Source of the DNA: Stemphylium vesicarium
Taxonomy: Eukaryota > Ascomycota > Dothideomycetes > Pleosporales > Pleosporaceae
Direction of reading: 5' to 3'
Length of the DNA stretch: 64,000 nucleotides
Assembly (NCBI GenBank): GCA_004380135.1
Contig: QXCR01000001.1
Location: 744,001 to 808,000, forward strand
Made by a program: the position numbers and the translations under genes. Shown in pieces: positions 24,739-34,954 of the stretch (position 1 is its first letter; each line of letters starts with the position of its first letter). The notes under the pieces are model-generated. The model saw only the letters and a list, made by a program, of their open reading frames with translations, did no database searches and was not told the DNA's origin.

Positions 24739-25890
24739 TCACATATTGGAAGCACCAGCTTTGGTGGCAGCAGCTTGCGGAATGCCAATTCTGGAGAGAA
24801 TGTTGTCGAGCAGCCCCGTTTCGTTGCGTAACATGTCCCATTCGTCTTGGTGCTTGACCATGAGCGTGCCTCCTAGCGTTGTGCCGTTCAAGGCCACAAA
24901 GCCGATCTTGCTACCGTCGTCACGGCGCAACCAGGTGCCTTCGGCGCGCCGGGGCAAGATGACCATGCCTGCTGTAGTCATGGCGAGGTTATAGCTGATG
25001 GGCAGATCGCCATCCTCGACTGGGTGTAGAGCGAGCTGGTCCGGGTTTGAGGCGACGAAAGCATCTACGGAGGCTTTTGCTGCTGTGTACAGGCGGTTGT
25101 AAATGTTGAGCAGCTCGGTGCCTGAGGGTTCTGAATCAAAGAGCTGCCCAAAATGTGTGAAAGGAAGACTAGGGTTCTGTAGTAAGCCGGCTGGGGTGCC
25201 TACGATCCAGTTTAGCTGCTTCAAAGAATGTGGTCATGGCAGACACTTACTGGGTGGGTTGGCCTCCTGTCGCGATAAGATCAGGTCTATGAGCATGTTC
25301 CAGCTACTGGTCTTGTCGCCATCGCGCATGCCCTCGACCGGCAGGAATTGCAGGTGTCGGTGGGGTTGCGATGCGCCGCTATGCTCTCCGCAGTTGAAGA
25401 AGGCGAGAAGGCGCTTCTGTTGGCCGTCGGTGCCTTCCTGCCATGCCTTTAGGCACGCATAGGTTGCCTCTAAATCATCCTGTTCCAGTGCATGTGTCTG
25501 CCTCTTGTTCGGTTTGGTCGCGAGAATGAAGTGTTGAGATATTATAGGGAACTTGTTAAGGACTAGGAAGTGGGTGGGGTTTGCAGCCGGGATGTCAACG
25601 AGGTGAAGTGCTTCTGGCGGGGTTTCGAACGGGTCAATCTTCTGTTTTGGTGTCGCGCCTTCGAGCTTCGGCAGCGGCTTCTTCGCGAGTGAGGGGCAAT
25701 AGCGCAGTTGGAACTATGTCGATGTGAGCTTTGTGCGCCCTACAATGGATTGCGTACTCACGGGAATGCCGTTCGATGTGCGAATGATTGCCAACTCAGT
25801 CGGCGAGAAAAGCAAGTCTGACGAGGCTTTTGCAGCTTCGAACTTGCGCTTCGCAATGTTGGGGAGAGCTTCAGATAATCCAAGTAGCAT
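24739..25890 (-). CDS. APA2: Diadenosine tetraphosphate (Ap4A) phosphorylase / ATP adenylyltransferase
   Basis: Three exons (25890-25762, 25713-25251, 25199-24739) encode 350 aa. The enzyme phosphorolyses Ap4A and related dinucleotides to ADP and ATP and belongs to the HIT-like GalT/Apa branch. The N-terminus is MLLGLSEALPNIAKRKFEAA. Exon 2 holds the nucleotide-binding core: HFLVLNKFPIISQHFILAT, then FNCGEHSGASQPHRHLQFLP, which contains the family's S-G-A-S-Q and H-x-H-x-Q-like active site. Exon 3 has GLLQNPSLPFTHFGQLF and the C-terminal region ending RIGIPQAAATKAGASNM. Introns are 48 and 51 nt; the 51-nt one has a CTAAAC branch site close to its acceptor, and a nearer CAG would make it implausibly short. 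Length matches yeast Apa1/Apa2 (about 320-325 aa) with a small extension. Confidence 0.94.
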
Positions 25891-26500
25891 TTTCGCGAGT
25901 ATGGAAGTAGCAAAGGACGCGTAGGTGGTGGGGGCGGCTCAAGCTTGAAGCTCGGAGTTAGCGCGACAGCCTAAAGTCCATGTTAGTCTTCCCGAACCCA
26001 TCACCACTCTTTCACCACCATCACGCATCTCAGCAAGATAGTCTAATGTATACCGTTTGTGGGTCATTATACTATACGCAAAGCAATCCCATGACGCAAA
26101 CCGCTCAAAAATCCTCCCGGAGCGACGAAATTCAACCGCCCTGCTTTGCAGCTTCCCTATCTATGCCTCTGGGGCTTATTGCGCCTACGTGATGGTAGGA
26201 CAAAGATTCAAACAACCATTACAACTGACATAATAATATTACAGGATGATACAAACCAAAAAAAAGAGCCTCGGAGATAACAAGATGAGGCATGACCCTG
26301 TGCGGTGTGGGAGCTGCTGGCACGCATGCCAAAGTCAAGCACCTGTTACACTGTCCTTAGTGTCTGGCAAAGGCTGAGGGCAAAGGCAGATGCGCTTTAA
26401 GGAGCTTCAAACCACAAAACACCAAAATTTCGAAATCAACAGTACTTGAAACCCATCAAGTACACTGGGAATGGTCGTCTGGTTCCGGAGCTGTTAATAA
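25891..26500. other. Intergenic, promoter of Ap4A phosphorylase and 3' end of the Myb-like gene
   Basis: About 610 bp upstream of the minus-strand ATG at 25890 and downstream of the stop at 26501. Contains an A-rich run near 26258-26266. No coding content recognised. Confidence 0.55.
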
Positions 26501-28101
26501 TCACTGGTGGGTCGGGTTCAGCTCTAGCCACTTCCTCTTGCAAGTCGAATTGCCGAAGTGGTATGATCCGCCATTTTCGTCGATATAGTCGGCAACCTTC
26601 TTCCAGGCCACCTTCGTTAGCTTCTGCTCAAAGCTCAACGAGTATGGGTTTTGGAGGTTCCTTTCGATCCGGTCGAACTCGTGCCGAACAGTCTCGTTCA
26701 GCAACTTCAGCTGTCAGGGTGTCAGTGGGTTTCATAACGCATGCTTCAAGATCTACTTACATCAACTTTCGTCCATACAGGCTTTCGGACGCGGTCCTTC
26801 CTGGCCTTGGTCAAGGAGCGGTAGCGACCCCTCAAGGTGGACTCTGCGGGCTTCTCACCCACCATCTTCATCTTGATCTCCTTGTATGTTTCACCCTTCT
26901 TCTTGCCTTCGATGAGGAGTCGATCGTTGTGGTCTCGCTGTGCTTGGGCAGTAGCACTCCGGGGAAGCTGGAATCGGGTCTGCATTCGATCTTGGGTAGG
27001 GACCACTTGTGAACTTGTCCATGGATCTGGGCGGCATTGCGACCGTCGATCATTGTACGTGGGCGAGGGACTTGTGTCGCTAGCTGGATGATTGGTGTAC
27101 GCTATAGCATTGCGAGGCCTCAAGGTCAAGGCCGAGATATCATGCAAATAGTTCGGGAGGTACCATTGAGAGGCGCCAGGGCTACTGGTATGTGAGTAAG
27201 AGTACTCAGATCCGGACATTGGAGCCTCTTCGGTAATGCGAGAGACCTGGCCTTGCCCATTACATCCCACGGATGGGAGAAGAGCTATGGGTACGCTCGT
27301 TTCCATCTGCGGCAAGCCAGTCAGGTCTCCATCGGTATTGTACGACTCAGTCTGGGGCGATGGTACGACGGGGTTGGGCGAGGACGTGGGATATGCGTGC
27401 CAGTTTCCAGCCGGTGAGGTCTGATCCGGCATCGACCCTGGGCTGTAAGAGTTGTCGAAATCGTCGCTAGCGTAGCTCTTTGGCGATATCGAGGTACGTA
27501 TGGCTGTACCAGATTGGCCGGTGTTCAATACATGTGGTAATCCATTCAGCGGAGACTGTACCCATAGCCCTTCACCAGTATACTGATAACCTTTCGCAAC
27601 ACCATTCTGCGTGACCGGGTGGTTGTACAGCAGGTTACGATTTGCGTCGAATTGCAGCTCCGACCCATGTACAATGTACGGCTCCACCTGTTGGATAGCT
27701 TGGTGCCAATTGAAAGAGCTGGAAGCATCGGTGGCGTCGCTCCAAGTCTGATCCGATGGGTATATGAGGCTGGTGCTGGGATCGTTGCGTACAGTAACTG
27801 CTGGCTTGGCATCGCCAGAAGGTGATGATTGTAACGTCCAGGGCTGAGGTTGCATGTAGCTACTGGGCCTGCACGCATCTGCCTTCACAGTCGTCAGTCA
27901 AAAGATTACTACATCTCGGTATTCACTCACCAGCATTGATTGTGCCATGACGAGGTCGTGGTCAGCGTTGGCGAATTGGTGGGAAGCTGCAGATATTTCG
28001 TGGGCGTAGGGCAAGCAGAGCTGCGGAAGTGCGCCGGAGTGAAGATTTAGGATCTGTTCTTCTGGGTTACAATGCTGGTTAAGTACTTGAGCGTCCGCCA
28101 T
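26501..28101 (-). CDS. Myb/SANT-like DNA-binding protein, fungal family (500 aa)
   Basis: Three exons (28101-27931, 27882-26761, 26710-26501), all junctions in phase 0, introns of 48 and 50 nt. Residues 1-370 are Ser/Pro/Thr/Gln-rich with no domain. The C-terminal ~130 residues carry a conserved-looking block: a basic GKKKGETYKEIKMKM segment, then ESTLRGRYRSLTKARKDRVRKP, then VWTKVDLKLLNETV, and finally FEQKLTKVAWKKVADYI with GGSYHFGNSTCKRKWLEL. The periodic Trp residues and helix spacing fit a Myb/SANT-like module, and GGSYHFGNxTCxxxW is a pattern I recall from uncharacterised ascomycete proteins of this type. The role as a transcription regulator is inferred; targets are unknown. The second intron splits the domain exactly before LKLLNE, supporting the splice model. 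Confidence 0.85.
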
Positions 28102-30306
28102 GGTCTCGCACGCGGCATGCGCCTATTAGGATATCACAGGGGCCGCTAACCTTACAACAAGGCCCAAAAGCCCACGTGAATGTCTAATTAGGCGATTTCA
28201 AAAAAAAAGGTGCGAGGTTCGGCGGCTGTGAAGTGGGCGTGACTGAAGATTGCGGGGTGTCGTGGGGGTGTTGAGGTCCACGGGGATGGTTAGCATTCAC
28301 GGCGTGATGCCTCGTTCGCTCGATATAATTGACCGCTTCACAGAATTGAGCGGTGGGATTGCGGGAGACCAGCCAGTCTAAGGCCCCGCCAAGCTCTGTG
28401 GAGGACAGCACTAGTATTGTAATTTCCGGGCTTAATGGCGTGAATGGTCGGTGTCAAGTGCGGAGAAGGCGAAGCTGGCTCTGGTATCTATATGATGCGA
28501 CAGCGAGACCACGCAGGGTACCTGATCGGTGCGCACCATTAGCGCGCTAACTTGAGAGCAGATACGTGAAGGGACAATGCCTTACCAGGAACTGCCACGA
28601 GATCTCGGAGGAACTAGAAGGGACCCAAATATGACAACAGTGGTCGCATGGACACACACAAACACCCTAGGTGTCTATTGGCGTGCTGCGACTCGTGGAA
28701 CGAGTCCTTTGGGTGGTAGATAAGAGGAAACACACGGCGGAATGACAGCTGGATCGTACACTAGCAAGACAAAGAGCAAAGATGAAGCCGAAGCCAACTG
28801 ATAAAACAGATCCAATCACACGCGCTCTCAGGTATGGAGGTGAGGTGCCGGCCCGCAGGTTTATATTGCAAGACAGCCCCGGCTTTCCTTGAATGACGCG
28901 ATGAGACTCGCGTTTGAAGAGACCAGTACCCAGTACCCTTGTCATGTAAAGCTGCGGTACACGGAAAGGTAGGGTCTAAGCTTTCGGATAGACCCACTAC
29001 GGCTCCTAGTCAGAGAGCTCTGGAACCCATACAAGCATTGCGGGGAACTTGCATCTGTCAGGCTATCACATCAGCTGTGCCTAGTTGTCCAGCGCAAGAA
29101 GGCAGTGTCAGAAACAAGCACTTGCTCGCAGGCAGCAGCACTGCCATCCCGATACACTGAGATCTTTAACGTGGCTAGCTCAAAGAAGGCAAATACCAAT
29201 AGCCTTGCGGAGGTACCGGTCTGAGCCTCTTCACCTGGCTGTTGGCGAACCTATGATGGCAAGTTGTCAGGCGTCGGACCGAGCAAAGATTGCTCATTTG
29301 GTGCTAGCTGCGCTGGCGACAAATTTTCTACGTCGTCTTGTTTGGCTGACGTACAGAAGCGAACGGTTCACTGCATGACACGGCTTGGCAAGCAAGCCAT
29401 CGTGTCAGAAACACTAGTGAAGAGACAAATGAGATGTCATGGCTTCCGGGGATGCAGGTACGTATGCCCTCTGATGCGATGATGTTCGCTGGGTTGGCAG
29501 GAGCCTCGTGCGTACTAGAGACGTCGTCGATCATAACACTCGGGCTACACACAAGGTTCGCAATCGGTCCTCCGGTCGTTACAACAGTTTTCATGGCAGG
29601 TGAAGTCACTGATGGCAAGCGCAGTCTGTTACTTCGGGTTTCGGCTGGCAAAGGCGGGGAGGCCTGTAGGTGTCTCTACCTATACCGCGCCCGACGCCGG
29701 AGACGTACCTTCGTGTTTCGATGCATCCATCAGCCTGGGCAGCTACCACCAATATAACGCCCACGTATATACCGACACTCCTCCGATCTTGTCTGGACTC
29801 TCTATCTTGCCGGCAGGCCGCAGTCCAGCCGCCGTCTACGGCTAATGCGACTACGGTTGCACGGAACGTGTGAGACATGGCCATGGCGTGGCCGGTATAC
29901 CGTCTCGGGTGGCGTACGGCGCCGCATTGACAGGTCGCGGAGACTTAATCTTGCATATACTTGCATTTGTCTGGGGAAGCTCGTACCCGCGGCCCGCGGC
30001 CACAGGAGCCACTCTTCATCGCGAGTGGTACGAAACGGCGACAGTGCAGCATGCATGATCTGTGTGAGGGTTCAGTGGTCAAAGAGATGATGTGCAGACA
30101 CAAGCAAGGCAAGTAAAATGTCTGAGTGGACAGAAACAGAGATAGGACACTGAATGAAAGGTAAAAAGTCTGAGTTCGTAGAAGATATTTAAACCAACGT
30201 CGCAGAATTGTTTGGCCCGCAATGCAGCATGGCGCCTCAGTCGCCATGCTTTACCCTGAACATCCCGCGCACCGACCTAACTGGAAGCGTCCCGACATAC
30301 TCAACA
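28102..30306. other. 2.2-kb region without a recognisable gene
   Basis: This is the longest gene-free stretch in the window. It lies between the start of the Myb-like gene and the 3' end of the kappa-class GST gene. I read all six frames and found only short frames with no family resemblance. An A-run sits at 28199-28208. The first part must contain the Myb-like gene promoter. It could hold a decayed element or a non-coding RNA, but I see no terminal repeats or coding relics that would show this. Confidence 0.5.
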
Positions 30307-31493
30307 TCAGATCTTCGCCTTCGCATTACCCGGCGGCAGGAGCTCAACATCCTTCCACGGCAACCCAAGGAATTCCCACATGTAATGGAACCTATATTGC
30401 ATACCCGTCAGCATGCTCCCCAGCCTTCGACCGTTCGTTCGTCATGTTTCATAGTCTACACGTCCACTCTCAAACGCACGCCAACATATACCCTGTCTGC
30501 AGCGGACGCCATGCTAAACGCGGATGTACCCGTCGCCATCCAATATTCCCCGCTCGCGGCAGGAATATATGCAAGGCGTGGTAAGGGGCTGGTAAGGGAG
30601 GCAGGCAAGTGGGGAAGGTACGTACCTGTCACTGCCAAAAAAGGGCTCTTCTTTCCCTTTTGAATTGCGCACCACTATCCACGGGCAGCCAAACGCGCCC
30701 CGGTCAAGCGCTTCCTTGGTGTTGTCGTTGAGGCGCTGCTTGTATGGCGGGCTGTTTGCTTTTGTCATGACATCCCGGACCTCATCTTCTTTCAGATGCT
30801 GTCCGAGTACCTCAGCCAGTAGCTCGGGCTTACTGACGTCTTTCCCCTGCTGCCACATTGCGACAAAGATGTCGAGAAAGATGCTGATGAACTGTTCTGG
30901 ATGGGCTTCTTTCACGTAACACAGTGCTCGCTGTGGGAGCAACGACAGAATGGGGAAGAACGACGGCGACTGAAGATCAAGCACGCCGAAGTACTGTTTC
31001 GCTCGCTCATTGTCATACGAGCCGTATTTCGCCTTTGCCTCGAGGCTCCAAGGGGGCTTGTTGCCTGTACTGCAGTGTTAGGACCTATCTGGTATAGTTC
31101 GTACTAGACTATGCGGCGCCTGGGGAAGTGGGGACGGGGAATGCCTACCGCTGCCGACATTGATGCCGCCTAGGAAGACGGGAACTATACTAATTGCAGT
31201 CAGTCAGTGGTGTCCTTGTTTTGGGTGCAGCTTGTGACGTCGTTGGCTGGGTTTCAGTAATCGAGATGGACTGATTCCAACTTGATAAAGCCAATGCTAT
31301 GGGAATAACGCACTCGATTTCTACACCGTGTGCTTCGAGAATCTTTCTGTTCTTCTCAAGATGAAGCAGAGCAAAATACGAGTATGGGGATACTATTCCG
31401 TAATCAGCATGTGAGACGCGACCATACCTACGAGAACACCGCCAACAAGCCATACATACCGCAATCCAAATAAGGCGTGATTTTGCTCGACAT
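30307..31493 (-). CDS. Kappa-class glutathione S-transferase / DsbA-family oxidoreductase
   Basis: Five exons (31493-31460, 31392-31314, 31189-31149, 31064-30626, 30391-30307) give 225 aa, normal for the family. The protein has a thioredoxin fold with an inserted helical domain. The N-terminus reads MSSKITPYLDCVSPYSYFAL; VSPYSYFA is the family's glutathione-site signature, with a Ser in place of the CxxC of DsbA. The next parts are VEIDIVPVFLGGINVGSGNKP, an insert rich in Glu/Leu, FGCPWIVV in place of the cis-Pro loop, and a C-terminal FHYMWEFLGLPW. Substrates are unknown; mitochondrial and peroxisomal members conjugate glutathione to hydrophobic electrophiles. The last intron is unusually long (234 nt). 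If it is retained, the protein ends after about 35 unrelated residues. Head-to-head with a short-chain dehydrogenase gene. Confidence 0.92.
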
Positions 31494-31928
31494 TGTCGCA
31501 ATTGTGCTTTACCAGGCTAGTGATGATAAATCAAAAAATTCTCGTTTCGCAAATCGAATGCATTCAATCCCATCATCTTATGAGTGTCGTCCGTCGCCTT
31601 GACCCTGCTGTTCTTGGCTACCGAGGTCCAGCGCGAACTTCTATCAGTAATCACCGACGACTCATTCCACCTCTTCTCCACGCCGCAGATGATGCGGTTA
31701 CCCCGGGGTTTTCGCACGACCCGCGCCTTCTTGCGGCCGATAATGAGCAGTATGCTGATGCCGAGGCAGCTCTCGGGAGACTGATTACATTCCGCGATTT
31801 ATTAATCTACATAGGTGTTGAGAGGTCGTCGGTGCTGTAGCGGCTTGCAAGACCTCTAGTTTGATCATAGAAACTCAGCTACATTCATCTACTGTTAATT
31901 GCAAGGAGTCCGCCAGTCCCAGATCGAT
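31494..31928. promoter_or_regulatory. 435-bp divergent promoter between GST kappa and SDR genes
   Basis: Both genes start away from this segment, so it must contain both promoters. It includes a short frame on the plus strand with no recognisable content. Shared control in detoxification or peroxisomal metabolism is inference. Confidence 0.55.
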
Positions 31929-32957
31929 ATGTCGGTTTCAAATAAGCAGGTCGCCCTCGTTGTCGGCGCCTCGCGAGGCATCGGTCGTCAAATCGCCATT
32001 GATCTCGCGAAAGACGGCTACGCAGGTACGTAAAACACGCTCCTCCCAATAACTTTCGCCTTCCACTTGCAGCGAATAATCAAGGGCCCATCAAGAGTAT
32101 CCCAGCTAACAAGACTGCCCTCAGTCGTCGTAGCCGCAAAATCCACATCCGACGCTTCAACCACGACGCCCTTCCCACCCGACCCAAACTCCCCCGCCTC
32201 CACCATCTCCACCGTCGCGCGCGAGATCCGCGAAGCCGGCGGCGAAACCACACCGCTCAGCGTGGACACGCGCGACTACGCAAGCATCGAAACCCTCGTG
32301 CGCAACACACTATCAACCTACGGTCGCCTCGACGTGCTCGTGTACAACAGCGGCGCAATATGGTGGTCATCTGTCGCCAAAACGCCTATGAAGCGGTTCC
32401 AGCTGATGCAGCGCGTCAACGTCGAGGGACTATACGGTGTCGTGCAAGCCTGTCTGCCGCATTTTGAGCAGAAGGACGGAGAATGGGCGGGTCGCATTAT
32501 CGTTGTTAGTCCGCCGATTTACTCGCGGTTTTTCAGGGGCAAGACGGCGTATGCCATGGGGAAGGTGGGTATGTCGGTGTTGACCAAGGGGCTCGCGATG
32601 GATTTTGTGAGGGAGGGGAAAGATAAGATGAGTGTTACTAGTATTTGGCCGGCTACGGCTGTTGAGAGTGCGGCGACGGCCAGGGAGGATCAGAAGGATT
32701 TGAGGAGTGCGCACATCTTTTCGGATGCTGTGCTCGCTATGATTAAGGCACCGGTTCCAGAGGTCAATGGTGAGTTGTTGCTTGATGAAGACTTTTTGAG
32801 GACAAAGGGTGTTACGGATTTTAGCAAGTATAGTTTGGTAAAGGGGAGTAGTCCGAGGAGGATCATGCCGAAGCGGTTCCCTGATTTGAGGGTTGAGGAG
32901 CAGGATGATGAGGGAAAGAGGATGGATAGTACGGTGTTGAGGGCTTCGAAACTTTGA
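31929..32957 (+). CDS. Short-chain dehydrogenase/reductase, HSDL2-like (309 aa)
   Basis: Two exons, 31929-32025 and 32125-32957, joined by a 99-nt intron with a CTAAC branch site. The Rossmann fold starts immediately: VALVVGASRGIGRQIAIDLA is the TGxxxGIG-type NAD(P)-binding motif with Gly-Ala replacing Thr-Gly. Next come LDVLVYNSGAIWW (the NNAG-type motif, here YNSGA), RIIVVSPP (catalytic Ser region), and YAMGKVGMSVLTKGLA, the YxxxK active site. IWPATAVESAAT follows, as in the HSDL2 subfamily. There is no sterol-carrier domain at the C-terminus, unlike human HSDL2. Substrate unknown; the subfamily is peroxisomal or mitochondrial in animals. The C-terminus ends RASKL, and the final SKL is a canonical peroxisomal targeting signal type 1, so a peroxisomal location is well supported. 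Confidence 0.93.
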
Positions 32958-33063
32958 GCTGTTTGATATTTGAAAGTTGGACGACTAAAATGTCTATCTA
33001 AAGAGTTCGCAAGCTGCGCTCATCTGCGAATGCTAGTACTGTGTGACCTGATCCGACTCGTAG

Positions 33064-33465
33064 TTATTCGCGAGGTCCTGGCCCTTTCCAAGATGTCACA
33101 GGAGTCGAAGGGCTATGCATGTAGTAGAGCCCCTCAAATATCCCATCCCAGTACGATCCTTTAGGAAACGTTCCGTTGCCAGGGGGGCGCACTGTGAGGA
33201 AATGGTTTTGGTTTCCGTCCGCTCCATACCACATATCACCTCTATCAGACAGACTATTTACTCCTGTTAGCAAATTCTGGTACCGCTGAGACTACGCATC
33301 TTACCAGGCATGAGATGTGAGATGCAGGGCGAGCGCCCTGCCAATCCAATACGGATGGGACGTGTTCGGCTGCCCATCGGCCATGTAGAACGCTGGTACT
33401 ATCCACATTGGGAATAGCACGCCTTGGTGAAAGCCACGGTGATACAGGTCGTCTCGGACAGACTA
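33064..33465 (-). other. Orphan coding fragment, likely gene relic or unfinished gene model
   Basis: On the minus strand a frame beginning near 33465 reads RGFHQGVLFPMWIVPAFYMADG, then PYWIGRALALHLTSHA; a 50-nt GTAAGA...AAATAG intron (about 33306-33257) would join it in frame to a second piece containing RGDMWYGADGNQNHFLTV, GTFPKGSYWDGIFEGLYYM and a stop at 33064. The composition (many aromatic residues, few charges) looks like real protein and not random. However, no start codon is visible, and the upstream side runs into a stop and then into the neighbouring gene's 3' end. I do not recognise the family. It may be the last exons of a decayed gene, or exons of the gene above with a missing link. 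Confidence 0.35.
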
Positions 33466-33474
33466 TGCCACAGC

Positions 33475-33981
33475 TTAGCCCTTCTTGTAGCCTTTCTTGC
33501 GACCGATAGATTCGCCCTCTTTCAAACCCTCGGCTTTTCCAGTCGCCTCTCCAGCCACTTGTCTATCCATATGTCCCGAGATGTAGCCTTTGTTGCGACC
33601 AATAGGTTCGCCTTCATTCAATCCTTCGGCTTTTCCAGCCGCCTGTCCATCTGTATATCCAGAGATGTAGCCTTCTGTGTGTCCCTCAGTATATCCTTGT
33701 TTGAAACCTATCGATTCACCAATGGTGTGACCTTCCTCGAAACTCTCTTGTTCGGCCGCATCGATCTTCTTCTGCAAGATCGCTTCCATTTGTGCGCGTG
33801 TTTCTTTGTGACCCCTGTCGAGACCATCACGCTGACCCACCTCGTAGCCTGCTTTTCTCCCCTCCTCTCGGGCTTTGGCACTTTTCTCTTTGATGATGGG
33901 TTCTAATTTTCGCTTCGCTGCGGCGTCACTCTCTTTCTTTGCTTGAGCTTGGATCTGGGGCTTAATCTTCTTCTCCTCCAT
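33475..33981 (-). CDS. Extended Gly-x3 repeat protein or C-terminal half of the coiled-coil gene (168 codons)
   Basis: The frame has an ATG at 33981 and stops at 33475. The first 60 residues are Lys/Glu/Ala-rich helix. Then glycine recurs at every fourth position: five times in EEGRKAGYEVGQRDGLDRG, and later 21 glycines in 22 consecutive slots (from EEGHTIGESIG to the C-terminal GRKKGYKKG), the one break being an Arg in the HMDRQVAG segment. Such glycine zippers let helices pack closely; the shorter deca-GX3 motif of Yae1 is a known relative in pattern only. The start overlaps by 20 bases the 3' end of the coiled-coil frame upstream. I consider it most likely that the two are one gene joined by an intron or separated by a frameshift. 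Confidence 0.5.
   Translation of the reverse strand: MEEKKIKPQIQAQAKKESDAAAKRKLEPIIKEKSAKAREEGRKAGYEVGQRDGLDRGHKETRAQMEAILQKKIDAAEQESFEEGHTIGESIGFKQGYTEGHTEGYISGYTDGQAAGKAEGLNEGEPIGRNKGYISGHMDRQVAGEATGKAEGLKEGESIGRKKGYKKG
33487..33666. repeat. Imperfect tandem duplication, units of about 96 and 84 bp
   Basis: Two adjacent copies (about 33487-33582 and 33583-33666) share the block from TGTAGCCTTTSTTGCGACC through TCGGCTTTTCCAG, and a third partial copy begins at 33667. They encode two copies of the GYISG..GKAEGL.EGE.IGR.K unit of the Gly-x3 protein, and the 12-bp length difference is a multiple of both the codon and the Gly-x3 period. Confidence 0.8.
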
Positions 33982-34954
33982 GGATAACCATAGCTTCTGG
34001 ACGGGTGTCTAGCTCGGTGCCTTCCAGCTTGAATGCGCGTTTTGCACGCCAATCGTTCTGCTCTAGGGTAAAGGCGGCCTGCTTAACTTCCACTGCTTTC
34101 GCACTTTCTTGGTGTCTAGCAGTAGCTCTATCTAGATCCTCAGAGCGTTGATCGACGGCCTTAGTCCGCTTGCTGTGCTCCTTCCAGTTGTTCTCCTTTT
34201 CGGCTTGGACGTGTTCCTTCAGTCTGACGATCTTGATAGTGGGCTCACAGTACTTTTTCTCCCAACGGGCAATTGCCTGCTCAAGTCTGTTTTTGCCAGC
34301 TGCCAGGCTCCTGAAATTACGCATTCTGTCCTCCATGGTATCTTCCAGGTATCGAATGGCATCGTATAGGTCAGAGTCTGACCCTCCGTTCGGAAAGATC
34401 AATTTGGATCGAGGCGCCCTTGCTTTGAGCTCTTCTTCGTATTTCGCCAACTTGACCGCTTGCTCTTCAACCTCCTTCGTCTTCTCTAGGATGTCCTGCT
34501 CTTTGTTGTGAACTTGGATCGCATGTTCATCCCGAGTAACTTGGAACTCTTCGCGTTCCCTCTTGATCACCGATTCCATCTCTTTGGCTTTTATCTCCGC
34601 TGTAACACGCTCATGTTCAGCAACAAGCTTCTTGTTCACTAGATCTCGCACGCGCTCTTCAAGCCATTCGAGACGAGTGACATAGGGTAACAGACCAGGA
34701 AAGAAGTCAAAAACATCGCGGCTCGGACGGGGCGGTTCGTTGGCTTGAAGTGACGTTGTAGTGTCTGCTGTAGTGTCTGCTGTAGGTCAGTGACATAAGC
34801 TCGGAGATTGTAAGCGACTTAGGTAGTGAGTGGTATGTAAATTACCAGTAATAGCGGCGAAAGCTTGATCAGCTCCAATCACAGCTTCCTCAAGAACTTT
34901 TGCGCCGTTCTGAGCTCCACCAGCGCTCGCGGCGCTAGTGAGAAGTCTAGGCAT
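33962..34954 (-). CDS. Coiled-coil protein of unknown function (308 aa as read)
   Basis: Two exons, 34954-34846 and 34779-33962, with a 66-nt intron (donor GTAATT). Start ATG at 34954 gives MPRLLTSAASAGGAQNG. A conserved-looking short block, PSRDVFDFFPGLLPYVTRLEWLEE, precedes about 220 residues of charged coiled coil rich in Glu, Lys and Arg. The frame ends at 33962 in TRPEAMVIHGGEED. A second frame encoding a Gly-x3 repeat overlaps this end, and either a +1 shift or a short intron (for example 52 nt starting at GTTATC and ending AAAG) would join them into a protein of about 455 aa. The acceptor of the first intron has a second CAG 12 nt further on, which would drop four residues. I do not recognise an orthologue. 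Confidence 0.6.

Noticed and set aside
26446..27012. 188-codon plus-strand frame
   Set aside because: Antisense to the Myb-like domain exons.
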